Below, in pieces: positions 1-10,700 of a DNA stretch of 64,000 nucleotides; the stretch's first letter is position 1, and every line of letters starts with the position of its first letter. The stretch covers positions 7,536 to 71,535 of the forward strand of contig CAVRNW010000001.1 in the NCBI GenBank assembly GCA_963722665.1, given 5' to 3'. A program made the position numbers and the translations under genes. The notes under the pieces were generated by a model. That model saw only the letters and a list, made by a program, of their open reading frames with translations. It was not told the DNA's origin and searched no databases. The DNA comes from Site-B1 sp963722665. GTDB taxonomy: Bacteria > Bacteroidota > Bacteroidia > Flavobacteriales > Flavobacteriaceae.

Positions 1-881
1 TTACCGGCACTAGCATAACCATCGATAATAAATGCACTAAGAAACCAAAGGTTAATGGCTATGGTATAAGCTGCAATGTACTGTTTCCCATAGCTTGTTG
101 CAAAGGCACTGGCGAAATAGAGTGTAACATTTAAAGCAAGTGTGCGAACAAACAAATTGAGGATCATCAATAAAAATTTCTTTATTTCCTTGTTGAAAGG
201 AAAAGTTATTAGCAGTGGTATGCTTGTCTTTTTTAATATAAAATAGATTGCCAGTAAAGCCATCAATAATTGAGAAGCAACACTGGCATATGCAGCCCCT
301 TTTATATCCATAGGATCTATATAACCCTCAATACCATATACAAGAATAAAATCCAGAATTATATTCGCAGCAGCTCCAATAATGGCTATTATCATTGGGT
401 AAAATGTATTTTGTAGCCCCCTAAAAGCCCCAAAAACGGCCATGGTAAATAAAGTGAAAGGGAATCCAAACACTCGTATTTTATAATAAACTACACTATA
501 ATCTAGAATTAAATCTGATGCATTATAAAGTTTGAATATTTGTTCAGCAAATGGAAAGGTTGCAAATATTATTATAATACTTAATGATGTGATGATGAAA
601 ATTGCTTGAGCAGGAAGATTTTTTACTTCATCTAGTTTGTTGGCTCCTAAATATTGGGAAACTATAGAAGAGATAGCACTTCTGGTTTGTCCCAGCACCC
701 AAATTAACATAGAAATAAATGCTCCAACTATACCAACAGCAGCAAGTGATTCGGTTGCGTTTATATCAATATTGCCTATTATGGCAATATCTGTAATAGA
801 CAGAATAGGTTCAGACACCCCGGAAATTAGCGCTGGAATTGCCAGTTTACTTATATTTTTAAAGGATATGCTTGAGCTCAC
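1..881 (-). CDS. MATE family efflux transporter (3' end outside window)
   Basis: About 293 N-terminal residues of a multidrug and toxic-compound extrusion (MATE) cation antiporter of the inner membrane. The translated start (VSSSISFKNISKLAIPALIS) and the following segment (DIAIIGNI, then GQTRSAISSIVSQYLGANK) match the first two helices of the family, and hydrophobic stretches continue to the window edge. I chose the GTG at 881 because it overlaps the restored stop of the upstream acetyltransferase as GTGA, typical of coupled translation. A TTG at 899 is the alternative. It is the last visible member of a minus-strand run: addB-like, hydrolase, acetyltransferase, MATE. The substrate cannot be told from sequence. 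Confidence 0.85.
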   Translation of the reverse strand, partial: MSSSISFKNISKLAIPALISGVSEPILSITDIAIIGNIDINATESLAAVGIVGAFISMLIWVLGQTRSAISSIVSQYLGANKLDEVKNLPAQAIFIITSLSIIIIFATFPFAEQIFKLYNASDLILDYSVVYYKIRVFGFPFTLFTMAVFGAFRGLQNTFYPMIIAIIGAAANIILDFILVYGIEGYIDPMDIKGAAYASVASQLLMALLAIYFILKKTSIPLLITFPFNKEIKKFLLMILNLFVRTLALNVTLYFASAFATSYGKQYIAAYTIAINLWFLSAFIIDGYASAG

Positions 882-1380
882 AATATTAGTTCGTAACAAT
901 GAAAAGGATACTCACTTTGTTTAGGGAAATATATATCTCCTAGTTTTTTATAGCCACGAAGTTCGTAAAATAATTGGTTTCTTTTGTTTTGTGAGAAAAG
1001 GTATCTAATCTTATGGATATATAATTATTTTCTATTGCAAACTGTTCGGCGTAGTCCATTAATTGTTGAGCAGAACCTTGTCCTTGATAAACAGGATGAA
1101 TAGCCAGACGATGGATATAAATGTTATTTTCATTTTTTGTAAGCCATTTAACATCTTCATACTCCTTATCCATTAAAACAGAAATGGCTACACAACCAAC
1201 AATAATATTATTAATTTCAAGAACATATAGTTCATTCCTTTTGACATCGTTTTCAAAAGCAGTGCTATTCGGATAATGATCATTCCATTGATAAATATCA
1301 TCATCAACCATCTTTTTTGCACATGCTTTTGTGATAATTAGAATGCTATCGATGTCGGATAGAGTTCCTTTTCTAATCAT
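878..1380 (-). pseudogene. GNAT family N-acetyltransferase, frameshifted near its C-terminus
   Basis: Acetyl-CoA-dependent acetyltransferase of unknown substrate. The acetyl-CoA-binding motif is visible as HRLAIHPVYQGQGSAQQLMD at about residues 90-109. As read, the frame ends early after 146 residues (stop at 940) with an uncharacteristic tail. Removing two bases (CA) near 990-996 restores the family ending, including FYELRGYKKLGDIYFP and PFHCYELIL, with a stop at 878-880 that overlaps the MATE start. The gene begins 3 bases after the hydrolase and is probably co-transcribed with it. The break may be a real mutation or an assembly error. The identity is secure; intactness is not. Confidence 0.85.
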
Positions 1381-1383
1381 TTT

Positions 1384-2229
1384 TTAATTAGAATTAATAA
1401 AAGATAAAATGGATTTCACTACTAATTTCAATTCTTTGGACAGCCTTTTAAATTTCCATGGATGTTGGGTGCCAAAAACATGGTTCGCACCTTCAATTAT
1501 TTTTAACTTGCTTTTAGGATTCCATTTATGCAGATTTTTCGCTTCGTCAATTGAAACGGAAGTGTCATTATCTCCATGAATAATAAGATGAGGTATCTTT
1601 AAATTGGAAGTTGCTCGCTTTATATCAAGACGCTCTTTATTTTGTTCAAAATCCTCAAAGAACTGATAAAAATGAGGCATATTTTGTTTTGTCCTACCAT
1701 TTATTACGTAGTAAACTCCATCTTTTTTCCATGTATCAAAAGCTTCACCTTTAGGGAAACGGTTTTCATAATCACATACTCCAGCTAACGAAACTACATT
1801 TGTTATTCGCGAATCTTCCTCTGCTTTAATAGTGACAATTCCACCACCGCGACTGTGGCCCAGTAAAGTAATGTTTGAGGTGTCGAAGTTTTTATTGGAG
1901 TTGTAATTTTCAATAGACCAATTAATAACAGAATCAAGATCATCAAGTTCTTTTGTGTAATTATTGTTCCCAAAAGCTTCTAAATCAGGAAAATCTATAG
2001 GTTGCTCAATAGTTCCTCCGTTAAAAGAGAAATTGAACTTGATAAAACAAAATCCGTTTTTTGCGAATTCCTGACCCATTTGGTTCCAGGCTCCCCAATC
2101 TTTAAAGCCTTTATATCCATGACAGAACAGTATGACGGGCTTAGGAGTATTATTTTTTTGGTAATAGATGTCAGTCAATATTGGCCTACCATGGCTCCCT
2201 GGTATAATAATGTTATTTGTTATATTCAT
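1384..2229 (-). CDS. alpha/beta hydrolase (dienelactone hydrolase / prolyl oligopeptidase-like)
   Basis: A 281-residue soluble hydrolase. VILFCHGYKGFKDWG (about residues 32-46) supplies the oxyanion-hole region, GHSRGG (about 123-128) is the GxSxG nucleophile elbow, and the C-terminal LIIHGDNDTSV and GANHVFG segments supply the catalytic Asp and His. It therefore has a full Ser-Asp-His triad. The substrate (ester or peptide) cannot be inferred. It starts on the base directly after the addB-like stop, so the two are almost certainly one transcript. No signal peptide is evident. Confidence 0.85.
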   Translation of the reverse strand: MNITNNIIIPGSHGRPILTDIYYQKNNTPKPVILFCHGYKGFKDWGAWNQMGQEFAKNGFCFIKFNFSFNGGTIEQPIDFPDLEAFGNNNYTKELDDLDSVINWSIENYNSNKNFDTSNITLLGHSRGGGIVTIKAEEDSRITNVVSLAGVCDYENRFPKGEAFDTWKKDGVYYVINGRTKQNMPHFYQFFEDFEQNKERLDIKRATSNLKIPHLIIHGDNDTSVSIDEAKNLHKWNPKSKLKIIEGANHVFGTQHPWKFKRLSKELKLVVKSILSFINSN

Positions 2230-4992
2230 TTAAACATCTTTTTCAATAAAATCAACCTCAGGATTGCAGATCTCTAAAATTAATTTTTTTAGTTCAACAA
2301 AATAATTGTCTAAAATTTCTTGAGTTATGTTTGAATCTTTATTACGGCTATTTTTAGAGTCTTTTTTAGAAAATTTTAAAAAACCATTATTTAGGTTTTT
2401 AAATGAAATGACACCAGCTTCCACAGGAGTTGTAAATTGCATTTTTCTATTCATTAAATAAGCATACGATAATATTTGATGCGGTTTGCTGTATCTGTCA
2501 TAGTCAGAATTTATATCTTCCCAATCAACAACATTTACTTTACTCTCATCTACTTTGCCTGTTTTATAGTCTATGATCCTTATTGTCCCATTGAATTCAT
2601 CAACTCTGTCTATTTTTCCTGTTAAATAAACTGGAAAGTCAAGTTCCGGAATATCTAATTGTATCTTATTATCTTCTGATTCAATCTCCAGAATTTTAAT
2701 TTGATTCCCTTGTTTTAAAGTTTCAATTTCCAGATCTATAAAATTTATAATATAGCGTTTGGCAATTTCAAAGATAATGAGGTTTTTGCCGCTTTTCAGA
2801 TCACCTTCTTTATAAAATTCTTTAAAATAGTGAGTAATCGTTTTCTCAATTTTTGATTTTAATGTTTTTAAGTCATCTACAGTTAAGTATTTGCCCTTCA
2901 AAGGCTCATAAAAAACTTCTAAGGTTTTATGGATCACAGTACCCAAGGTATTTAATGCCACGGTTTCTTCTACGTCTTCATATTGTGAAACTTTTAATAT
3001 TTTTCTATAATAGAATTCAACTGGGTTTCTGATATAACTTGTTAATGATGAAGGCGAAAACCCTTTTTCTGCAACTTCCCTTATTTTAACCATCACAGCA
3101 TCTGTTTTATTTATTTTATTGGGAGTTATGTTAAATGAAGGAACGTTAGGAGAAACAAGAATATGTTTTATTTTATGAATTCCCTCAACTTCCAGTTGGG
3201 TTATAAATCGGCTTTTCTCTCCTCCTTTAAATGCATCAGGCTCAGTGTTATAAAGGATATAAACATTTTTAGCCCGTTGTATTAATCTAAAAAAGTGATA
3301 GGAATATACAGCATCTTTTTCCTTAAATGTTGGCAGGCCATTTTCTATTTTGACATCAAAAGGAATAAAAGAATTGCCTTTTTTTCCAGACGGTAGGATG
3401 CCTTCATTAACAGAGGAGATAATAACAGTCTCAAAATCTAATACTCTGGATTCAAGCATGCCCATTAACTGGAGACCTTGCAATGGCTCACCTTTAAAAT
3501 CTAAATTCTCGTTACTTAATAACTCCATATAAACAGTGTAAAGAGTCTTTATATCTAAAACAAAGTTATAATTGCTAATCAAGTTTTTGAGCTGATTAAA
3601 AACCTCATAAAAACGGAATAAATATTCCAGAGATAATAGGTTTCCCCTTTTATCTAGAGATAAATGTGTTTTAATTTTTAGAATCAGTTTCAAAAAATTG
3701 TTAACAGCTATTGATGGGTCATTACGCCAGCTATAAAATAGGAGAGTGATTAATTCAGATTTTTCCGGAGCCAGTTTTATTAATCTATCCAGTGAAACGT
3801 ATATTAAATTGTTAGTTTGGATATAATCAATGATTACTTTTATATAATCTGTTTTATTTTCAACAAATAGAGGTCTTAAAAATTGATGAGTTAGAATTTC
3901 TTGAATGACCTTATTATAAATCCCTCCTTTTTGCTCATTTTTATGATGCAATAACAAGCTTTCAAAAAGAGTAGATAAAGGAGTAGCTCTCAAAGGAAGT
4001 CCCATAGTAATATTGAGGGCTTTAACGCTCTCGGGTAATGAATTTATTACAGGAGCTAACAGTGTTTCATCTCCTAGAATAAGAGCTGTTTTAAATAGAT
4101 CAGGATCTTCTTTATTTAATTTATCAAGAAGAGTTCCCATATATTTAGCCTGCCCCACATTTTTTGGAATTCCTATGACTTTAATATTTTTTGGTTTGGA
4201 GTAATTATCACTTATCCAATTAAAAGGATTTTTAGAAAAATATTTCCAGTTATTTCTATGTTGTCGTGCAAATAATCCGGCGTCATGAATTGGACTATTT
4301 ATAAAATACTCATCAACATCCCAATAGATATTAGCTAAGTTATTTTGTAATAATTCCTGAATAATTATTTCTTCAGCGGAATTCAATGCATTGAAGCCTA
4401 AAAATACATGTTGTTTTGTGGAATTGCTCTGAATATAATTTTCCAAATTTTCAACGGCTTCTCTATAAATTAGCCCTTGATACCCAATCTTATTTTGTTT
4501 TAATGTTTCCGAAAACAGGTTGTATAAGGAATAAAGTTTTTTCCAAAATGACAGATAATTTTTTACCAGTTCGGTTTGTTCTGTAACCAAAGACCAATGT
4601 TCAATATCTTTAATTTCACTTAGATAATTAAAGATCTTTTCCGGGTCAATTAAAAACCGATCTATTTCATTAAAGTCCTGTAATAAGATTTGGGCCCATT
4701 TAGAAAAAGAATCAAATCCTTCAATTTCCCGGCCCTTTTCTAATTTAGAATAAACACTGTAAAACTCGAACAGCAGTTGAATATTTGGAATTTTTCTTAA
4801 TTGGGATAGCTCTTCTATAAATTCTTCAATACTTATAATTTCAGGAGCAAAAATGGATTTATCAAGAGATTTGCTTAATTCATATTTTAGAAAAATACCA
4901 GCACGTTTGTTGGGAAGGATAAATGTGAGTTCAGAGATTTCTTGATCTCTTGATTTTAAATCAGTAAGGACTTCAGAAATAAAACTTATCAT
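2230..4992 (-). CDS. PD-(D/E)XK nuclease family protein, AddB-like
   Basis: A 920-residue protein whose N-terminus (FILPNKRAGIFLKYELSK) resembles the degenerate helicase start of AddB proteins. A nuclease-entry motif follows (SPSSLTSYIRNPVEFYYRKI, about residues 640-660), then a RecB-type PD-(D/E)XK nuclease domain ending in GKIDRVDE and IRIIDYKTGKV (about 785-810), whose D and DYK residues bind metal. By family knowledge AddB pairs with AddA to resect double-strand breaks before RecA loading. The likely partner is the AddA-like gene at 7790-10930, separated by kbl and the OmpA gene. The Fe-S cysteines of Gram-positive AddB are not obvious (NP replaces CP in the entry motif). An RecB-like exonuclease of other use is possible. 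Confidence 0.82.
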   Translation of the reverse strand: MISFISEVLTDLKSRDQEISELTFILPNKRAGIFLKYELSKSLDKSIFAPEIISIEEFIEELSQLRKIPNIQLLFEFYSVYSKLEKGREIEGFDSFSKWAQILLQDFNEIDRFLIDPEKIFNYLSEIKDIEHWSLVTEQTELVKNYLSFWKKLYSLYNLFSETLKQNKIGYQGLIYREAVENLENYIQSNSTKQHVFLGFNALNSAEEIIIQELLQNNLANIYWDVDEYFINSPIHDAGLFARQHRNNWKYFSKNPFNWISDNYSKPKNIKVIGIPKNVGQAKYMGTLLDKLNKEDPDLFKTALILGDETLLAPVINSLPESVKALNITMGLPLRATPLSTLFESLLLHHKNEQKGGIYNKVIQEILTHQFLRPLFVENKTDYIKVIIDYIQTNNLIYVSLDRLIKLAPEKSELITLLFYSWRNDPSIAVNNFLKLILKIKTHLSLDKRGNLLSLEYLFRFYEVFNQLKNLISNYNFVLDIKTLYTVYMELLSNENLDFKGEPLQGLQLMGMLESRVLDFETVIISSVNEGILPSGKKGNSFIPFDVKIENGLPTFKEKDAVYSYHFFRLIQRAKNVYILYNTEPDAFKGGEKSRFITQLEVEGIHKIKHILVSPNVPSFNITPNKINKTDAVMVKIREVAEKGFSPSSLTSYIRNPVEFYYRKILKVSQYEDVEETVALNTLGTVIHKTLEVFYEPLKGKYLTVDDLKTLKSKIEKTITHYFKEFYKEGDLKSGKNLIIFEIAKRYIINFIDLEIETLKQGNQIKILEIESEDNKIQLDIPELDFPVYLTGKIDRVDEFNGTIRIIDYKTGKVDESKVNVVDWEDINSDYDRYSKPHQILSYAYLMNRKMQFTTPVEAGVISFKNLNNGFLKFSKKDSKNSRNKDSNITQEILDNYFVELKKLILEICNPEVDFIEKDV

Positions 4993-5003
4993 TGAATAAA
5001 AAT

Positions 5004-5036
5004 AAAAAACGCTTCGGATATCCGAAGCGTTTTTTT
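5004..5036 (-). terminator. Intrinsic terminator, ompA-like gene
   Basis: A perfect 10-bp stem (ACGCTTCGGA / TCCGAAGCGT, 5009-5018 and 5021-5030) with a 2-base loop is flanked by an A-run and a T-run, so it can act on either strand. It lies between the stop of the OmpA-family gene and the start of the addB-like gene, both on the minus strand. It should end the abundant porin message and insulate addB. Confidence 0.85.
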
Positions 5037-5062
5037 AATATTTAAATTTTAGCTTTACTTAA

Positions 5063-6433
5063 TTACTTTTTAAGTTTTACTTCAACACGTCTGTTATTTT
5101 TCTTACCAGCTCTTGTCGCGTTAGTATCGATTGGATAATCTTCACCAAATCCGATAGCAGTTAATCTTGCTGAATCAATACCATTCTCAACTAGATATGC
5201 CATAACAGCATTTGCTCTAGAATCTGACAATCCTTGGTTAAGAGTTTTGCTACCGTCACTATCAGTATGACCTTCAATTGTGAAATTAGCTTGTGGATAC
5301 TCTTTCAAGATAGCAGTGATCGCTTGTAAAACAGGCATTGTAGCTTTTTGGAAAGATGCCTTACCTGAGTCAAATAAGATAGTTTTGGCATAGCTATTTA
5401 AAGTAGCCATTACTTCAGGAGTTGGAACAACTTCAGGGCAACCATTATTAGCAACAGTTCCAGGTTCGTTAGGACACTTATCGTCTTTGTCTAGAACACC
5501 ATCTTTATCAGTATCAGCCCAAGGACAACCATCGTTTGCTGCTGGACCTGCTTCTTTAGGACACTTATCTTTAGCGTCAGTTACTCCATCACCGTCAGCA
5601 TCTGGACAACCTTTAAGAGCTTTTAAACCAGCAACTGTAGGACAATCATCATTTTTATCAATAACACCGTCACCGTCAGTATCAGGACAACCGTTGAACT
5701 CAGCTTTACCAGCTGCGTTAGGACAATCATCTTTACTATCTTCGATACCATCACCGTCAGCATCAGGACAACCATTGAAGGCTTCTAAACCGAATACTTC
5801 CGGACATGCATCTTTAGTGTCATATATACCGTCACCATCTGTATCTTTTCCACCGAAGTTAACAGCTAATCCAAGAGTGTGTTGGAAATGTTTTGGTAAA
5901 TAATCTTCAAATGAATGTTTGTAAGTAGATTGAAGACCTATAGCAATATTTTCTGTAAACCAGAAATTTAAACCTAAAGATCCATTCAATGTACCTGCGC
6001 CTATGTCATCAACCCAAGTGTAACCACCACCTACTCCAAGAACAGGCTCAAGTTTTTTAGAGTTAATAGCATCAGCAAATGAATATTTTACTGCACCATC
6101 TATAGCATAATATGATAAATCATTAGCAGCAGCATCACCAATTTTATCAATCTTGTTGATAGAACCTCCAACGGCTAGTGAAAAATTATCATTTAAATAC
6201 TTGGAAACAGAAATTGTTGACAAAGAAGGCAGAATGTTGTAATGATCAGCGACATTAAAATACTCATCAAAATATCCTCCTAATGGAGCATCTTCACCAG
6301 TTGGGTATATGTCAACTGCATTTACTCCAAAACTTATTTGCCATGGATTGTTCTCGTTTTGTGCATTAACGTTACTTAAACCGAACATTAGTAAAGTAAC
6401 TAATAATAATCTGCTAAGATTTTTCATATTCAA
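5063..6433 (-). CDS. OmpA family protein with thrombospondin type 3 repeats
   Basis: A 456-residue outer-membrane protein. A signal peptide ends near NVNAQ (residue 25). A beta-barrel-like region runs to about 195, then five Ca-binding TSP3-type repeats (DxDGDGxxDxxDxCP, about 197-330), then an OmpA C-terminal peptidoglycan-binding domain (about 345-456) with TIEGHTDSDG and NRRVEVKLKK. It should anchor the outer membrane to the cell wall, with the repeats as a calcium-stiffened linker. It is monocistronic: a -7 box at 6496-6503 precedes it and a strong terminator at 5004-5036 follows. Length and domain order are usual for flavobacterial OmpA proteins. Confidence 0.93.
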   Translation of the reverse strand: MNMKNLSRLLLVTLLMFGLSNVNAQNENNPWQISFGVNAVDIYPTGEDAPLGGYFDEYFNVADHYNILPSLSTISVSKYLNDNFSLAVGGSINKIDKIGDAAANDLSYYAIDGAVKYSFADAINSKKLEPVLGVGGGYTWVDDIGAGTLNGSLGLNFWFTENIAIGLQSTYKHSFEDYLPKHFQHTLGLAVNFGGKDTDGDGIYDTKDACPEVFGLEAFNGCPDADGDGIEDSKDDCPNAAGKAEFNGCPDTDGDGVIDKNDDCPTVAGLKALKGCPDADGDGVTDAKDKCPKEAGPAANDGCPWADTDKDGVLDKDDKCPNEPGTVANNGCPEVVPTPEVMATLNSYAKTILFDSGKASFQKATMPVLQAITAILKEYPQANFTIEGHTDSDGSKTLNQGLSDSRANAVMAYLVENGIDSARLTAIGFGEDYPIDTNATRAGKKNNRRVEVKLKK

Positions 6434-6495
6434 AAAATTTATTTTTAAGTGTTAATTATGGACAAAAATAAGTTGTTATATCTTATTAACAAAGA

Positions 6496-6503
6496 CAAAT
6501 ATA
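6496..6503 (-). promoter_or_regulatory. Bacteroidota -7 box for the ompA-like gene
   Basis: The minus strand reads TATATTTG, matching TAnnTTTG, about 63 bases upstream of the start codon. No convincing TTG -33 box is at the usual spacing. A small palindrome (CACTG/CAGTG, 6533-6546) just upstream may be a weak terminator for kbl. Confidence 0.5.
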
Positions 6504-6550
6504 GAAAAATATTGTAAAAACATTGTTTTAAACACTGTAAACAGTGGATT

Positions 6551-7745
6551 TTATATAATATTTAATGCCTTTCCGACCTTTTTAAAGGCCGAAATAGCCA
6601 TATTCAATTGTTGTTGATCATGTGCCGCCGACAATTGTACGCGAATCCTTGCCTTTTCCCTTGGAACAACAGGAAAAAAGAAGCCAATAACATATATTCC
6701 TTCTTTAAGAAGCATTTTTGCCATTTTTTGAGCTAGTTTGGCATCGTAAAGCATAACAGGGACAATAGCCGAATCCCCATCAATTATATCAAACCCCGCT
6801 TCTTTCATACCTTTTTTAAAATAATTTGTATTCCATTCTAATTTATCGCGTAAGGAAGTATCGTTTTTAAGCATATCAAAAACTTTAATTGATGCTCCAA
6901 CAATGGCCGGCGCTAAAGAGTTTGAAAATAAATAAGGTCTGGATCGCTGACGAAGCATTTCAATAATTTCTTTTTTCCCTGTAGTATAACCTCCCATAGC
7001 CCCTCCCAAGAGCTTTGCCAAGTGTTCCAGTAATAATGTCAATCTGCCCCATAACACCTTTTTCTTCTAAGGTTCCTCTTCCTGTTTTACCAATGAATCC
7101 TGCTGAATGGCACTCATCGATCATTACTAAAGAATCATATTTATCGGCCAATGCACAAATTTTATCTAATGGCGCCACTATTCCATCCATTGAGAATACT
7201 CCATCTGTTACAATAATTTTAAACCTGGCGTCATTTTTATTCGCTTCAATTAATTGTTTTTCCAAATCCTGCATATCACTGTTTTGATACCTGTAACGCG
7301 CCGCTTTACACAATCTAACGCCATCAATTATTGAAGCGTGATTAAGAGAATCAGAAATAATGGCATCTTCTGCCCCAAAAAGTGGTTCAAAAACTCCACC
7401 ATTTGCATCAAATGCTGCTGCATATAAAATAGTGTCCTCTGTGCCATAAAATTCAGCTATTTTATGTTCCAATTCTTTATGAATGTCCTGAGTGCCACAA
7501 ATAAAGCGAACAGACGACATTCCAAAACCATGTGTATCCATAGTGTCCTTGGCGGCTTGTATAACATCTGGGTGAGATGATAGCCCAAGATAGTTGTTTG
7601 CACAAAAGTTTAAAACGGTCTCGCCTGTTGTAAGTGTAATTTCGGTACCCTGAGGAGAAGATATTATGCGCTCTTCTTTAAAAAGCCCGCTGTTTTTTAT
7701 GTCTTTAAGCTCTTCCTTTAAGTGATTTTTTAATTTACTATACAT
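6551..7745 (-). pseudogene. kbl: glycine C-acetyltransferase (2-amino-3-ketobutyrate CoA ligase), one frameshift
   Basis: PLP-dependent enzyme that cleaves 2-amino-3-ketobutyrate with CoA to glycine and acetyl-CoA, completing threonine breakdown after threonine dehydrogenase. The first frame (6960-7745) carries NFCANNYLGLSSHP, DECHSAGFIG and TGTLGKALG with the PLP lysine. The second (6551-7057) resumes at LGGAMGGYTTGKKEI and runs to the normal C-terminus. One extra base in a G-run (CCC on the plus strand at 7005-7007) separates them, in the glycine-rich stretch right after the PLP lysine. Restored length, about 397 residues, is normal. All other conserved residues look intact, so a sequencing error is at least as likely as true loss. 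Confidence 0.9.
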
Positions 7746-7789
7746 CTTTGAAATATTTTATACAAATTTAGTGGGTTTGCAAACAATAA

Positions 7790-10700
7790 TCAGCACTCAA
7801 CAACTGTTATATTTTCATTTGTGTAAATAAGTATTTTTTTAATTGTTTTATAGCCTATTTGATTCAATGCTTCTTGATAATCGTTTAGCTGTTCTTGGTA
7901 TTTAGGATTGGGAAGACCAGTTTTATAATCAATGAGTATGGCTGTATTATTTTTATTGATCACTACTCTATCAGGCCGAAATATTTTCCCTTCACTAGTG
8001 ATGATTTCTCTTTCATTATAGGAGGTTTGATCTTGAGTATAATAATCTATTAAATTTGGATGGGAAACAATATTCATTACCGTCTCATGCAATTCTTTTT
8101 TTTGAGCATTATTGATTATTCCATTATTTAAATGATCTTGAAGTACATAGGATACATCTTTTGGAGTATAAATGTTTGACATTATTTGATGTATAAGATT
8201 TCCTCGTTCGATAGCCTCTTTTTGTCTGGTGTCCCAAAGCAAACCTGAATTGGTAATAACATTAATATTGTGAGAACTTGCAGATGTTGAAATGAATTCT
8301 TCCTGAATGATTGAACTCACTGTTTGCTCCTTTCTTTTTAGTTGTTTTTTTGTCCCGATAGCTATCGGGGTGCCAAATGAGAAATGCAATTTACTATCAT
8401 CCCATGAACCTATCGACTTAATGTAATTAATTATGAGTCCCGAATACGATTTCAGGTTTTCGTCACCTTTTGAATTAATATCATTTTTACCAATAATGTA
8501 TAATTGCTCAATAGCTCTTGTTAAGGCAACATATAGGAGGTTGACATTGTCTAATTCTAATTCAGCCTGATGATCATGATATATTTCAGATCCATATTGG
8601 CTATAAGCTTCAATGTCTTTATTTAAATTTATAAAGGTTTCGCTGAATCCGTTATATTCATCGGGATCTATTTTAAACCAGCATTTAGATTCTTTTTCTT
8701 TGTAAATATCCAAATCTGCAAAAGGAAATATTACAATAGGAAATTCCAATCCTTTAGCCTTATGGATGGTCATTATTTGGACCGCATTCTGACCTTCCGG
8801 AGAAACAATGCTCAATTTGTCCTTTTTTGTATCCCAATAGTTAAGAAATCCAATAAAACTGGGTTGTTTTCCCTGAGAGTAGTTTAACACTTCGTCTAAA
8901 AAGAATTGAATATATGCATCGGCTTTTTTTACAAGGTTAAAAGTTCTTAAAACATACTCAACAGATTCGTAAATTGACAAATGCTTAAACTTGACAAAAT
9001 CAAATTCTTGTAATTCTTTAAAAAAAGAGGTAGGATCCAATTTGATAAAAGTTTCAAAAAAATCATGTTTATTCTTAATATCTCTCGAATTAGCTATGTA
9101 ATTTAATATTTCAACTTTCAATTCATAATTGTCAGGATGGATCGTTAATCGCATAACATTAATGATGAAACGAATCTCGGGTGAGCGGTCCAAAAGTAAA
9201 GTCTCTGATGAAATGATAGGAATACCTTGATTGCTCAGGACATCGGCAATTGCAATTCCCTCTAAACCTTTTCTTACTAGAATACAGATATCCTTAAGTT
9301 CATAGCCGAGATTTAATATAGTTTGAATAGTCTCTAAAACTTTTAAACTATATACTTCATTTCGATCATCTTCCTTATTAATATCCAATAAAGTGATATC
9401 AACTAAACCATCATATTTGTTATCAGATTCTTGACGGCATTTGGAATAAATAGTCGCATATTCAGGATTGTCAAATACAATACCAGATAAATATTTAAAA
9501 AAGACGTTGTTAAAGTTGACAATCTGTTTACAACTTCTATAATTTACCGGAAGATCCTTGACCTTTTGTTTGACAGGAAATGGTTGATCCTTTTCATTAA
9601 AAAGAGCAATGAATTGTTCCGCTTTACCTCCTCGCCATCTGTAGATCGCTTGTTTTGCATCACCTACTATCATTGCGGAACCTTTTTCTGACGATAAGGA
9701 GTTTTCTAGCAACGGAATCAAATTGAACCATTGCAGCTCAGAAGTATCCTGGAATTCATCAATAAAATAGTGCTTGTATTTCTCCCCAATACGTTCATAA
9801 ATAAAAGGTATAGGTTGATTTTTAATTTCATTGCTTATAATGGAATTGAATTCTGAGATCAATAATATATTCTGCTCCTCTTTTATAAGATTTAATTCTT
9901 TATTAATTGCATTCAAAACAGTCAACGGAGTTAAATTCTGATAAATATTTTTCAAGAATTTATATTCGAAAACCAGCAGTTTAATGCTTAAAAAAGATGA
10001 TTCTATTTGTGGCAAAATATTATCAATAGCGGAGGCTTTATCTGCAGGAAGAGTTTTAGTATAAATATTTTTATTTTCAGCTAAATTATTTTCAAGCTGA
10101 TTATCATAAATCCTGTTAAGATCTAAAGAAGCTATTTTTTTAAAATGATTTGGAAGTGTACTTCTTGAAAAATCACTGTGCGTCAATCCAGACACCTCAA
10201 TTAGGGTTAGTATAGTTTTCGCTTTATCAATTATTTTTAACTCTAAAACTGATGTTTTTTCAAGCACATTTTTTCTTAGTAATTTAAAATCAGCAAGAGA
10301 TTTTAATTCTAAATTGTCAAGGTGTGCAACATGGTTTTCATTGACTAAAAGTTTAGCAACTCTGTTGAGGTCAAAACTAATATCCCAGCTTTTGTCATCA
10401 TCTGTTTTTTCCAGGGCAAATTCCACTAAAATTTTTGTCAATTCTTTATTGAACCCAGTCTTGGAGATTAGATTGTCTACGGCTTGATTAAGTAATCTGT
10501 CTGTATCCAGATCAACTTCAAAATTCTGTGGCAGTTTTAAATCGTGGGCAAAAGTTCTGATTATTTTATGATTAAATCTGTCGATTGTACTAATATCAAA
10601 GGCCCCATAATTGTGAAGGATGGTTTCAAGGATCTTTTTTGATTTATTGTGGACTAAATCCTTGTTCATATTTAGATCTTTACATATATCTAAAAACATA

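Noticed and set aside
637..924. Plus-strand open frame of 95 codons with hydrophobic residues
   Set aside because: It is the antisense of the MATE transporter; the minus strand has the conserved motifs.
5487..5903. Plus-strand open frame of 138 codons rich in Ser and Pro
   Set aside because: It is the reverse of the TSP3 repeats of the OmpA gene; the repetitive DNA keeps it open by chance.
8341..8372. Terminator within the addA-like gene at the palindromic repeat
   Set aside because: The palindrome has no T-run following it in the direction of transcription.
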